7,657 bases of DNA from an uncultured Atopobium sp. (GCA_937926845.1 CALBBS010000171.1:1-7657), one strand, 5' to 3'. Shown: positions 1 through 6,254, numbered from the stretch's first letter. Notes: generated from the letters alone by a model not told the origin. Program-made: numbers and translations.

Positions 1-186
1 GCCGGTGAGCGTTTGCGTATTCAAATTGCTGGACGTTATATCCGTGAGGGCTGGTTTGAGCCACTTGCTTGGGATGCGGAGAACAAGGGAACCCACATTG
101 TTCACACAGGCGGTCAGTATGACTCTTGGATTGAGATCCCAGTCATTCCTCCACGCTATCAGGCGGGAAGCTACATTCGTCGTTAA
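1..186 (+). CDS. CocE/NonD-type (X-Pro dipeptidyl-peptidase-like) hydrolase, C-terminal end only
   Basis: Frame 1 is open from the first base to a TAA at 184-186, giving the last 61 residues of a longer protein. The fragment reads through GRYIREGWFEPLAW, then NKGTHIVHTGGQYDSWIEIP and VIPPRYQ. This resembles my recollection of the C-terminal jelly-roll domain of CocE/NonD hydrolases and S15-type X-prolyl dipeptidyl peptidases. Family members are serine hydrolases that cleave esters, amides or peptides, but the catalytic alpha/beta-hydrolase domain lies outside the window, so the substrate cannot be judged. A strong intrinsic terminator 33 bases downstream shows this is the last gene of its transcript. 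The family assignment is from remembered motif similarity; the exact enzyme is unknown. Confidence 0.72.
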   Translation, partial: AGERLRIQIAGRYIREGWFEPLAWDAENKGTHIVHTGGQYDSWIEIPVIPPRYQAGSYIRR

Positions 187-218
187 AGACCTGGCAACAA
201 CAAATATACTCTCTCCTT

Positions 219-248
219 GAGCCTCGGAACTATTCCGAGGCTCTTTTT
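219..248 (+). terminator. Rho-independent terminator of the CocE/NonD-type gene
   Basis: A perfect 11-bp stem (GAGCCTCGGAA at 219-229, TTCCGAGGCTC at 233-243) with a three-base loop is followed directly by five T residues (244-248). The T-tract is present only on the plus strand, so the terminator serves the hydrolase gene. The converging MFS transcript would meet the same hairpin, but without a following U-run. Confidence 0.93.
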
Positions 249-291
249 AAGAAGGTCATTATGCGGATTATCAATTCGAATTGTTATGAAA

Positions 292-1554
292 TCACGTACG
301 GCTATTAGCGCGCTTAAGTGCGGTGAGCGCTAGGGCAAGACAACTGCTCATCAGTACAATGCCAATGCCAAAGAGCACCAAGAAACCGTGGGCTGAGCCA
401 TCAACAATTAGGCTCCAAATAATGAGTGCACAAGCAGAGACAAAGCAGCTTACACCTGCAATTCTTGAGTAAATAAGAGTGGAGTCTTTTTTTCCAAAGA
501 CCGCGCGGACCAACAGAGGTGAGCCGACCGTTGTAAGGGCGTAGGCAATTCCAAAAAGGAAGGTTCCTGCCAGCATGAGTGGCAATACTGGAATCTTTAT
601 TCCCAACATAAGTAAGCCAACAATGCCCGAGAAAATTCCTACAAAGCAAGCAAGTTTCACAGAGATATCGCTCAAAGCACCTAACAGTACTTTTCCAATT
701 GCTTGACCCAGCATAGTCGTTCCAGCAAGAAGGCCTGTAGCGGCAGCAATGGCAGGAGCAGTTTCTGCAAATGTTGCTGCATAGCTTGGGAAGTACTGAG
801 AGATTTGCTGGTTAAAGGTAATGAGTGCATAAAACGCAGCAACCATATAAAACTCTGGATATTTCATTGCGTCATCAGCAGAGATATTGGTAGAAGAAGT
901 CTCTGCAACCTCAACGTTTTTCTCGTCAGTAGAGGAGAAGGTAAGAGGGGTAAGGCCAAGGTCTTGGGGTTTCTTGCGTACTACAAAAAGGGTAAAAGGG
1001 AGTGTTCCTACAAGCATAACCAGGGCAAAAATTAGATAGCAAGCACGCCAACCTTCAGGACCAGACGAGATAATGGCAGATCCAATAGGATTAAAGACGG
1101 TGCCACCAATGCCGGTAAACGCAAAACAGAGGCCCATAAAAGTACCAACTCGCTGGTCAAACCAATCGTTAATGAGAGCGGGGACGCATAAGAACATGAG
1201 TGCAGGTACGCCAATGCCCAGTCCCACCGCGCAGAGATAAAAATGCCACATCTCCTGAGCTGCTGACATGGCTCCATATGAGATTGCGCAGATGATAACG
1301 CTTGCAGAGAGTACCAGGCGCGTGTCGTGTGTTTTATAGAACTTGCCTATGAACGGCAAAACTACCGTCATAGCAATGCAAAGTACCGAGAAGACCGCAG
1401 AGAAGGCAACGCGAGGAACGCCAAAGTATTGTGAAACTGGCGTGATAAAGATGCCAAAGCACGTAAGGATAATGGCACACGGCAAAAACATGATGACAAT
1501 ACAAGTTGCAACAATGGCGTATGCATACTTAGTGCCTAGTAGACGTTGTAGCAC
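292..1554 (-). CDS. MFS transporter, OFA (oxalate/formate)/monocarboxylate-like family
   Basis: A polytopic inner-membrane carrier of 420 residues, a normal length for a 12-helix MFS protein. Hydrophobic segments fill the N-terminal half (from about residue 11), a charged cytoplasmic loop spans about 193-237, and a second hydrophobic half follows. Visible marks include NDWF (129-132) after the fourth/fifth helix, GWRACY (168-173), the RKKPQDLGL motif (193-201) that closes the first half in OFA/MCT-type carriers, and a GKVLLGALSD motif-A-like loop in the second half. These suggest a carboxylate or small organic anion substrate, which sequence alone cannot fix. The GTG start at 1554 is preferred because GAGAGGAG lies five bases before it; an upstream in-frame TTG at 1632 has no ribosome site and would run through a hairpin. 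It follows the DUF438/hemerythrin gene by 117 bases on the same strand, so co-transcription is plausible. Confidence 0.85.
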   Translation of the reverse strand: MLQRLLGTKYAYAIVATCIVIMFLPCAIILTCFGIFITPVSQYFGVPRVAFSAVFSVLCIAMTVVLPFIGKFYKTHDTRLVLSASVIICAISYGAMSAAQEMWHFYLCAVGLGIGVPALMFLCVPALINDWFDQRVGTFMGLCFAFTGIGGTVFNPIGSAIISSGPEGWRACYLIFALVMLVGTLPFTLFVVRKKPQDLGLTPLTFSSTDEKNVEVAETSSTNISADDAMKYPEFYMVAAFYALITFNQQISQYFPSYAATFAETAPAIAAATGLLAGTTMLGQAIGKVLLGALSDISVKLACFVGIFSGIVGLLMLGIKIPVLPLMLAGTFLFGIAYALTTVGSPLLVRAVFGKKDSTLIYSRIAGVSCFVSACALIIWSLIVDGSAHGFLVLFGIGIVLMSSCLALALTALKRANSRT

Positions 1555-1559
1555 TGAGG

Positions 1560-1567
1560 CTCCTCTC
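1560..1567 (-). promoter_or_regulatory. Ribosome binding site that fixes the MFS transporter GTG start
   Basis: On the minus strand GAGAGGAG is followed by five bases (CCTCA) and GTG at 1554-1552. The same GAGAGGAG plus five-base spacing precedes the DUF438 gene's ATG, which supports this choice over the TTG at 1632. Confidence 0.8.
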
Positions 1568-1584
1568 TTTTGGCCAGAAATAGT

Positions 1585-1620
1585 GTAGGCGATGCGCCTT
1601 AAAAAGGACACATCGCCTAC
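1585..1620 (-). repeat. Hairpin in the leader between the DUF438 gene and the MFS gene
   Basis: Two perfect 10-bp inverted arms, GTAGGCGATG (1585-1594) and CATCGCCTAC (1611-1620), enclose 16 bases that contain a second small CCTT/AAGG pairing. In the minus-strand transcript the hairpin lies 87 bases... shorter than 100 bases after the DUF438 stop and 17 bases before the MFS ribosome site. No U-run follows on that strand, so it is not a standard intrinsic terminator. It may protect or separate the two messages, or be a protein-binding operator. The role is inferred; the structure is directly visible. Confidence 0.6.
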
Positions 1621-1671
1621 CGAGTCGTACAAATTTTTTAGAGGAATTTAAGGTTGTACGTACATAAGACC

Positions 1672-3270
1672 TTAGCTGTCGGAGCCTCTGCGGTTCTCGC
1701 CCTCAAGAGCGCGGATTGGTCCGATATCCTGAGTAGTCTCAAGAGCACCCAGGTAGTTGCCTTCTTCATCACGAACAGCAAAGTAACGGACGTAGAGGAA
1801 CTTATCTCTGACCTCAAACCAGAACTCAGAGGAGTCGCTACGACCGCTTCTGAACTCGGTGAGGATACGGCGAACAGCCTCCTGGCTCTTTGGTGGATGG
1901 CAGTCATATACGTCGCGGCCAAGGCAGCTCTTAGGACGTGGGAAGGCACGGGTGTCGCCGTGGCTGAAGTAACGTGTCTTGTCATCTGCATCAACAAAGG
2001 TAATGTCGAGCGGAATAGTTGCAAAGACAGCCTCAAGCTGCGGAATGGTGAACTCGCCGGTAGAGAGCTTAACCTTGCCGTCAGCAGAAATTGCTTCCTC
2101 TTCTGCTTCAGCGTTATTCTCGTCCATAGCGGCTGCGGCTTCCATCTCTTTAAGCTTGTCGTTTGCAAGCTCAAGAGGATCTGCATGCCATGAAGGAGGA
2201 TTGACGCCAAATGCGTGACCAAACTCGTTCTCCTCAGCGGCAATCTGGGTCCACTGGGTGGCGGTTAAGTGCTCAAGAGAAAGCGGAATGAGGACATTCT
2301 CTTCTTTGGACGCCATGGACTCGGCACCCTCAATAGCCTCATCCAGATAGTCAGCAACGCCTGCCATAAGGCCTGCATCATACTGGCCGTATGCGGTTTC
2401 AAGCAGAGCTTCTGCACCGTTAACAGCGTTTCGTACCTCGTCATCCTTGCCCCACATAACCTTTGAAGGACCGGTGATATCGTGGCGCTCTAGGTGAGGG
2501 AAGAGCAGCTCTTCCTTGCGCTTGTAGTGAACAAAGACCTCGTCAAAGGCGTCAATGTCAGCCTTTAGAATTGCTGCAACACCTGCGCACTCTTCGTTGC
2601 TGGAAGACTTAGTAAGCGTACGAGCACGCTTAACATCAGGGGCAACACGGTCGTGGATAAAGGCAAGAATGCGATCGTTTTCTTGACGCATGGTCCAAAC
2701 AGGATGTCCAGGGGTTTCTTCAACAGCACCTGTTGGTGCGCAAGAAACCTTTCCTTCAAAAAGAGCAGCGTGAACGTCACAGAGCTTGAGGACCTTCTCC
2801 ATAGGAACGCCACCAGCAATAAGCTCCTGCTCAGCGGTAGAAATCTCAGAGCCAGAGACGTCCTTAAAGTTACGGGCAAAGTCTTCGCGAACACTCTCGA
2901 TATCCTCACCGTCGTTGAGGCGCTCAAGATACTGGGCGATAAGAGCTTTGCGCTCTTCAGGGGTCTGTGCAATAGGTGCGTCCTTTGTCTCTGCCTCTGC
3001 GGGCTTCTCGTCAGCTGGGGTTTCTGCTGCTGCAGGCTCCTCATCACCAAGAATGGTAAAGCCGTGAGCGCGGAAGATTGCTTTGAGCTCCTCAAGATCT
3101 ACACCTTTGTGGTCGCAGCCTTTAGGGATGGTCATAAAGCGTCCCATGGTCTGCAGACGGCCTGGCTCGGTAATCTCGGCAAAGCCATTTTCTGCCATGA
3201 GGCCTTTAATGACGGGATACTTAGTGCAAATCTCATAAACGGATTTGCTTAAATCAAGAACCTGTGCCAT
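1672..3270 (-). CDS. DUF1858-DUF438-hemerythrin-PAS multidomain protein
   Basis: A predicted soluble protein of 532 residues with four modules. Residues 1-75 resemble DUF1858. After an Ala/Glu/Pro-rich linker (about 76-102) comes a DUF438 region (about 103-175). A hemerythrin/HHE-like four-helix domain follows (about 186-355) with likely metal ligands in HP (H189), HYKRKEELLFPHLE (H248, E253/E254, H259), the SKEENVLIP helix and H334. After an acidic linker, a C-terminal PAS domain (about 405-522) carries YFSHGDTRAFPR, GRDVYDCHPPKS and YLGALETTQDI. Proteins with this layout are common in anaerobes; a di-iron or haem-linked sensing or protective role toward oxygen, NO or redox is inferred, not proven. 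No catalytic output domain is visible, so it is not a histidine kinase. The ATG at 3270 has GAGAGGAG five bases upstream. The MFS gene follows on the same strand. Confidence 0.88.
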   Translation of the reverse strand: MAQVLDLSKSVYEICTKYPVIKGLMAENGFAEITEPGRLQTMGRFMTIPKGCDHKGVDLEELKAIFRAHGFTILGDEEPAAAETPADEKPAEAETKDAPIAQTPEERKALIAQYLERLNDGEDIESVREDFARNFKDVSGSEISTAEQELIAGGVPMEKVLKLCDVHAALFEGKVSCAPTGAVEETPGHPVWTMRQENDRILAFIHDRVAPDVKRARTLTKSSSNEECAGVAAILKADIDAFDEVFVHYKRKEELLFPHLERHDITGPSKVMWGKDDEVRNAVNGAEALLETAYGQYDAGLMAGVADYLDEAIEGAESMASKEENVLIPLSLEHLTATQWTQIAAEENEFGHAFGVNPPSWHADPLELANDKLKEMEAAAAMDENNAEAEEEAISADGKVKLSTGEFTIPQLEAVFATIPLDITFVDADDKTRYFSHGDTRAFPRPKSCLGRDVYDCHPPKSQEAVRRILTEFRSGRSDSSEFWFEVRDKFLYVRYFAVRDEEGNYLGALETTQDIGPIRALEGENRRGSDS

Positions 3271-3314
3271 ACGGGCTCCTCTCGGATGGGTTTAGAAAGT
3301 CTACTATGTCTTAC

Positions 3315-3346
3315 TTTATACCCAAAGTGTGACAGGAGTTCCCTGT
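3315..3346 (-). promoter_or_regulatory. Possible promoter and operator of the DUF438/hemerythrin gene
   Basis: On the minus strand TATAAA (3320-3315) lies 45 bases before the ATG and is a plausible -10 element; no good -35 is found at the expected spacing. Instead a small inverted repeat, ACAGG-5-CCTGT (3332-3346), occupies that position, as would be expected for a promoter that is controlled or helped by a regulator. Promoter placement is by eye and weak. Confidence 0.33.
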
Positions 3347-3350
3347 GGCT

Positions 3351-3370
3351 TTTGTTGTGGTTGCAACAAA
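3351..3370. repeat. 7-bp-arm inverted repeat upstream of the DUF438/hemerythrin gene
   Basis: TTTGTTG (3351-3357) and CAACAAA (3364-3370) form perfect arms around a six-base centre. It sits just upstream of the candidate promoter, so it could be a regulator site. It is AT-rich, and a chance match is possible. Confidence 0.35.
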
Positions 3371-3428
3371 TCGAAAATTATTCTTTAGTTTTAAAAAAGA
3401 TCAGAATGAGAACCAGTTCTAAAAGATT

Positions 3429-3707
3429 TCAAGCATCTAGGACCTCCGACATTGCGTCGGAGAATGAGGCATAGTGCTTGTAATCTTCTGGGTGCTCTTT
3501 CATGTTGGTGTATTCATTAAGAGCCTCTATAGTTTGAGCATTAGGAATTTCTCGCTTGATTTCAAAAGGAATTCCCTGCTCACGAACAGTCTGACGAAGA
3601 AAAATGGTAATAGCAGTAGTAAGATCCATGCCTAAATCTCTGAGAAGCTCCTGAGCATTCTTTTTAAGCGTTGGATCCAAATTTATATTTGTGCTTACTT
3701 TTGCCAT
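3429..3707 (-). CDS. RelB/DinJ-family antitoxin, apparently orphan
   Basis: A 92-residue protein. The N-terminus (MAKVSTNINLDPTLKKNAQELLRDLGM..., residues 1-27) followed by DLTTAITIFLRQTVREQGIPFEI is characteristic of RelB/DinJ antitoxins. A beta strand and two helices form a ribbon-helix-helix DNA-binding dimer, and the C-terminal part would wrap a RelE/YafQ-type mRNA interferase. The ATG at 3707 is chosen over an in-frame start at 3764 because the family motif begins there, AAAGGCGGG precedes it, and the longer version would start within the promoter's upstream region. A near-consensus promoter and a long dyad stand upstream, fitting autorepression. No toxin gene follows: the next 158 bases lead straight to the DUF438 gene's start. 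It may be a leftover, or may work with a toxin elsewhere. Confidence 0.88.
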   Translation of the reverse strand: MAKVSTNINLDPTLKKNAQELLRDLGMDLTTAITIFLRQTVREQGIPFEIKREIPNAQTIEALNEYTNMKEHPEDYKHYASFSDAMSEVLDA

Positions 3708-3732
3708 AATGACCCGCCTTTCCTGTAATTTT

Positions 3733-3761
3733 GTTATACAAGATGAAGACGATAATGTCAA
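3733..3761 (-). promoter_or_regulatory. Near-consensus sigma-70-type promoter of the antitoxin gene
   Basis: The minus strand shows TTGACA (3761-3756), a 17-base spacer and TATAAC (3738-3733). A transcript would start near 3726, giving a leader of about 20 bases that includes the AAAGGCGGG ribosome site. It is the clearest promoter in the window. Confidence 0.8.
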
Positions 3762-3763
3762 CA

Positions 3764-3799
3764 ATTATGTGCGTATTATAGGTATAACACGCACATAAT
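3764..3799. promoter_or_regulatory. 36-bp dyad, candidate autoregulatory operator of the antitoxin
   Basis: Arms ATTATGTGCGT (3764-3774) and ACGCACATAAT (3789-3799) are perfect 11-bp inverted repeats. Inside them TTATA and TATAA (3776-3780, 3783-3787) pair around a GG centre, so only one position pair in the dyad besides the centre is mismatched. It ends two bases upstream of the antitoxin -35 box. RelB/DinJ proteins are known to bind palindromes near their own promoters, so an operator is the first guess. It also lies 30 bases past the stop of the upstream nuclease-family gene and could form a hairpin in that message, but no U-run follows. Confidence 0.65.
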
Positions 3800-3828
3800 A
3801 TGGACATGTATTATCAATCAAATAAACG

Positions 3829-5004
3829 CTACTCTGCGCTCTTTAGGGTGAAAGACAACAGAACCGGGTTGTGGTCCGAGTAAGCAAATTGCGTGTCAAT
3901 GTTTCTGGCAGTTGCAACAACGTTATCCGAGACAATCCAACCATCAACTGTGGTGGTGTACGTCTTGTCCTTCTCGTATGGAATGTCATCTCCGCGGCAG
4001 GTAGGAACGGTGTCGAGGTTGTCTGGAGCTACAACGCTAAAGCCTTCTGGCAAATCAGAATCTTTGAGCTCCGCTACCCAGTCAGGTACCTGCTGGACAG
4101 AAGGATAGAGCGTAAGTGAACCTAAAATTGCATGGTTCCAGTCGCCGCCTGCAATAACGTAATTACCCTTAGCGCGCTCCTCAGACATTATTTTGGTCAG
4201 AAGTGCAAGCTGCTGCGCGCGACTGGTGCCACCTTTGTCGTAGGCAGACATGTGGCTGTTAATAAGTACCAGTTCATGACCATCGCTGGTAGGGTAGCGT
4301 GTAATCATAAAGCAACGGTCTAGGTCAAAGAATTTTGTTGGGAAAGACTCATCAATGGGGTAGGTACGACGAGTTGCACTTGAAGCAAGTACGTTTGAAA
4401 GGGTCAGAATTCCAGAGTTAGAGGTTCCGTGGAACTCTGTGAGTGGATAGGCGAGAAATGCGGTGTGGAAGTTCTGCGCAAAATACGATGCATAAGATCC
4501 AAAGCGGCTTTCTGCTTCAGAAACTTGATTCACATGCCAACTTCTATCGGATGAGGTATCAATTTCTTGAAAAAGAATAAAGTCAGGTGCTGTGCCCTCA
4601 TTAAGAGAAGAAACCGTGGTAAGCGCACCGTTGGTAGTGTAAAGCACAGAGTTTCTACTGACAGCGCGTCCGTGAGTTCCCACAGTGCGTGTGCCATCCT
4701 GCATTATGCCTTCATCCATAAAGAAGGTGTAATCAGGGGTGTAAGCACCAAAGCCAATGTTGTAGGTCGAAGCTGTGTAGGTTTGGCCTACCTGTACAGT
4801 TGTAGCCTCAGGAGAGGCACCTTGATTGGACACAGGAGTGTTGTCAGGAATACGGTAGTAAGTAAGCTGCAGGTAGAGGGCATATCCACCAAGAACCAGC
4901 AGAGCTAGAACAAATAATCCGCCTACAAATTTAAAAAGAGGTGCAAGAACCCTTTTTAGAAGGCCAATAATAAATTTAAGGACAAGAGACAAAACTCTTT
5001 TCAT
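3829..5004 (-). CDS. Membrane-anchored endonuclease/exonuclease/phosphatase-family protein
   Basis: A 391-residue protein. The N-terminus has a Lys/Arg-rich amphipathic stretch (1-27) and one membrane segment (about 28-46), followed by a linker to about residue 72. The rest is a DNase I-like fold that should face outside the cell. Family motifs are in order: YNIGF with N82, FQEID with the metal-binding E147, NSHMSAYDKGG with H251, GGDWNH with D288 and N290, VDGWIVSD with D354, and SDHNPV with the catalytic pair D377-H378. All core active-site residues appear intact, so a Mg-dependent phosphodiesterase or phosphatase activity is likely; the substrate (DNA, phospholipid head group, inositol phosphate) cannot be told. 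GAGG lies six bases before the ATG at 5004. It is divergent from the aminotransferase gene. Confidence 0.86.
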   Translation of the reverse strand: MKRVLSLVLKFIIGLLKRVLAPLFKFVGGLFVLALLVLGGYALYLQLTYYRIPDNTPVSNQGASPEATTVQVGQTYTASTYNIGFGAYTPDYTFFMDEGIMQDGTRTVGTHGRAVSRNSVLYTTNGALTTVSSLNEGTAPDFILFQEIDTSSDRSWHVNQVSEAESRFGSYASYFAQNFHTAFLAYPLTEFHGTSNSGILTLSNVLASSATRRTYPIDESFPTKFFDLDRCFMITRYPTSDGHELVLINSHMSAYDKGGTSRAQQLALLTKIMSEERAKGNYVIAGGDWNHAILGSLTLYPSVQQVPDWVAELKDSDLPEGFSVVAPDNLDTVPTCRGDDIPYEKDKTYTTTVDGWIVSDNVVATARNIDTQFAYSDHNPVLLSFTLKSAE

Positions 5005-5081
5005 GCAAACCTCGTATCAATCAAGTGTCGTATGATTTAAATGATAACTATTATGGATTGAAAGTACGTTGAGGAGTTTGT
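5005..5081. promoter_or_regulatory. Divergent promoter region between nuclease-family gene and aminotransferase
   Basis: This 77-base gap must hold the starts of two opposite transcripts. On the plus strand TATTAT (5049-5054) is a 5-of-6 match to a -10 box, 27 bases before the aminotransferase ATG; on the minus strand CATAAT (5055-5050) overlaps it. No good -35 box is seen for either. An imperfect AT-rich palindrome around ATTTAAAT lies between them and the nuclease gene. The aminotransferase ribosome site GAGGAG is at 5071-5076. Element placement is tentative. Confidence 0.4.
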
Positions 5082-6233
5082 ATGCCACTAACAAGAAATA
5101 CAACACTAGAGCTTTTCAAACCCTCAGGTATCAGGCGTTTCTCGGCACTTGCTGCTGTAACACCAGGATGTATTTCTTTAACCATTGGAGAGCCAGGAGA
5201 AGACACTCCAGCTCCTATTTGCAACTTAGTAGACAAAGAACTTGTAGCTGGAAACACTCACTATCCGCCTAACATTGGTACTCCTGAGCTTAGAAGTGCT
5301 ATTGCTGCTTGGGAGTCAGCTCGTGGTATGAGGGTTAGTCCAGATGGCATTGTAGTTACCGTAGGAGCAACAGAGGCTATTTCTGCTGCCATGTTAACGC
5401 TGATGAATCCGGGAGATGAAGTTATCATTCCTGAACCAGCGTATTTGGTATACAGAACACTCTGCCAGCTTAATCGCGGTGTGGTTGTGCCACTTGATAC
5501 CAGTGACAATCATTTCCAGATTGATGCTGAGCAGCTTAAGTCAAAGATTTCAGAGAAGACAAAGCTTATTGTGCTGACTTCTCCCAATAATCCTACGGGA
5601 TGTGTTTATACCAAAGAGTCGCTTGATGCGGTGGCAGAACTTGCCCGCAAGCACGGCTTTTATGTTTTATGCGATGACGTTTATAGAGAACTTACGTATG
5701 TTCAGAATGTTCCTCGTTTTGCGGAGCTCTATCCAGATTTAGCTGATCGCTGCATTGTGACAAATAGTTTCTCCAAACCATGGGCAATGACGGGTTGGAG
5801 ACTTGGTTGGGTTGCTACCTCTGATGAGCTTGCGACAGATATCGGAAAGGTCCACGCTCAGCTGGTGTCTTCTGTTCCCTCATTTTTGCAGCCAGCTGCT
5901 CTCTATGCACTTTCTTACGATGTCACACCTATGCGCGCAAACTATCAAAAGCGCAGGCAGATTGTACTTTCTGCGCTTCAAGATATGAAACTTCCTGTTG
6001 AAGAGCCAGAAGGTGCCTTCTACGCATTTCCATCAATCAAGGAATTTGCCCTTGATTCTGAGGCGTTTTGTGAGCGAGCAATCAAGGAGTTTGGTATTGC
6101 ATTGGTGCCTGGCGTTTTCTTCGGCGCTGAGGGCTATGTGCGTATTAGTTACGCTGCCTCTGACAAAAATCTGACAGAAGGTCTTTCTCGCCTTAAGACT
6201 TTTGTTAATACTTTGCGAGAAGAACAAAACTAG
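5082..6233 (+). CDS. Class I/II PLP-dependent aminotransferase (aspartate/PatA-like)
   Basis: A 383-residue fold-type I aminotransferase, full length for the AspC/PatA group. Landmarks are GEP near residue 37, GATEA (95-99), the SPNNPTG motif (167-173), CDDVY with the pyridine-N-binding Asp (D198) and Y201, NSFSK with the PLP lysine K232, TGWRLGW with R240, and GYVRISYA with the carboxylate-binding R354. The cytosolic reaction moves an amino group between an amino acid and a 2-oxo acid. The ATG has GAGGAG five bases upstream. It ends 32 bases before the P1 stem of the lysine riboswitch and 228 bases before lysA on the same strand, which makes an N-acetyl-diaminopimelate aminotransferase (PatA) role attractive. 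Aspartate, aromatic or other amino-acid specificity is equally allowed by the motifs, so no symbol is given. Confidence 0.88.
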   Translation: MPLTRNTTLELFKPSGIRRFSALAAVTPGCISLTIGEPGEDTPAPICNLVDKELVAGNTHYPPNIGTPELRSAIAAWESARGMRVSPDGIVVTVGATEAISAAMLTLMNPGDEVIIPEPAYLVYRTLCQLNRGVVVPLDTSDNHFQIDAEQLKSKISEKTKLIVLTSPNNPTGCVYTKESLDAVAELARKHGFYVLCDDVYRELTYVQNVPRFAELYPDLADRCIVTNSFSKPWAMTGWRLGWVATSDELATDIGKVHAQLVSSVPSFLQPAALYALSYDVTPMRANYQKRRQIVLSALQDMKLPVEEPEGAFYAFPSIKEFALDSEAFCERAIKEFGIALVPGVFFGAEGYVRISYAASDKNLTEGLSRLKTFVNTLREEQN

Positions 6234-6240
6234 CCCAAAT

Positions 6241-6254
6241 ACAGAGCTTTCTGT
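6241..6254 (+). repeat. Short hairpin between the aminotransferase gene and the lysine aptamer
   Basis: ACAGA (6241-6245) and TCTGT (6250-6254) form a 5-bp stem with a four-base loop in the 32-base gap before P1. A few T residues follow at 6262-6265 after GGTAGGG, too far and too few for a convincing terminator. No clear promoter is seen in this gap, which leaves read-through from the aminotransferase gene as the simplest source of lysA transcripts. Confidence 0.4.

Noticed and set aside
5..220. 71-residue plus-strand frame at the left edge
   Set aside because: Frame 1 over the same bases gives a hydrolase C-terminus with family motifs and a stop placed just before a terminator.
1638..2243. 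Long open frames on both strands inside the DUF438/hemerythrin gene (also 1654-2193 plus, 2565-3095 minus, 2653-3252 plus)
   Set aside because: They lie wholly inside a gene with clear domain structure, show no recognisable family motifs or ribosome sites, and are low-complexity Ser/Leu-rich translations typical of out-of-frame reading.
3286..3474. 62-residue plus-strand frame across the hemerythrin-gene upstream region
   Set aside because: It has no ribosome site, overlaps the antitoxin 3' end, and covers a promoter region with inverted repeats.
3708..3764. Longer antitoxin start at 3764
   Set aside because: It would place the first codon upstream of the -35/-10 promoter; the family motif begins at the ATG at 3707, which has its own ribosome site.
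3795..3814. ATAATA-8-TATTAT inverted repeat next to the antitoxin dyad
   Set aside because: Six-base AT-only arms in an AT-rich gap are likely chance; it partly overlaps the much stronger 36-bp dyad.
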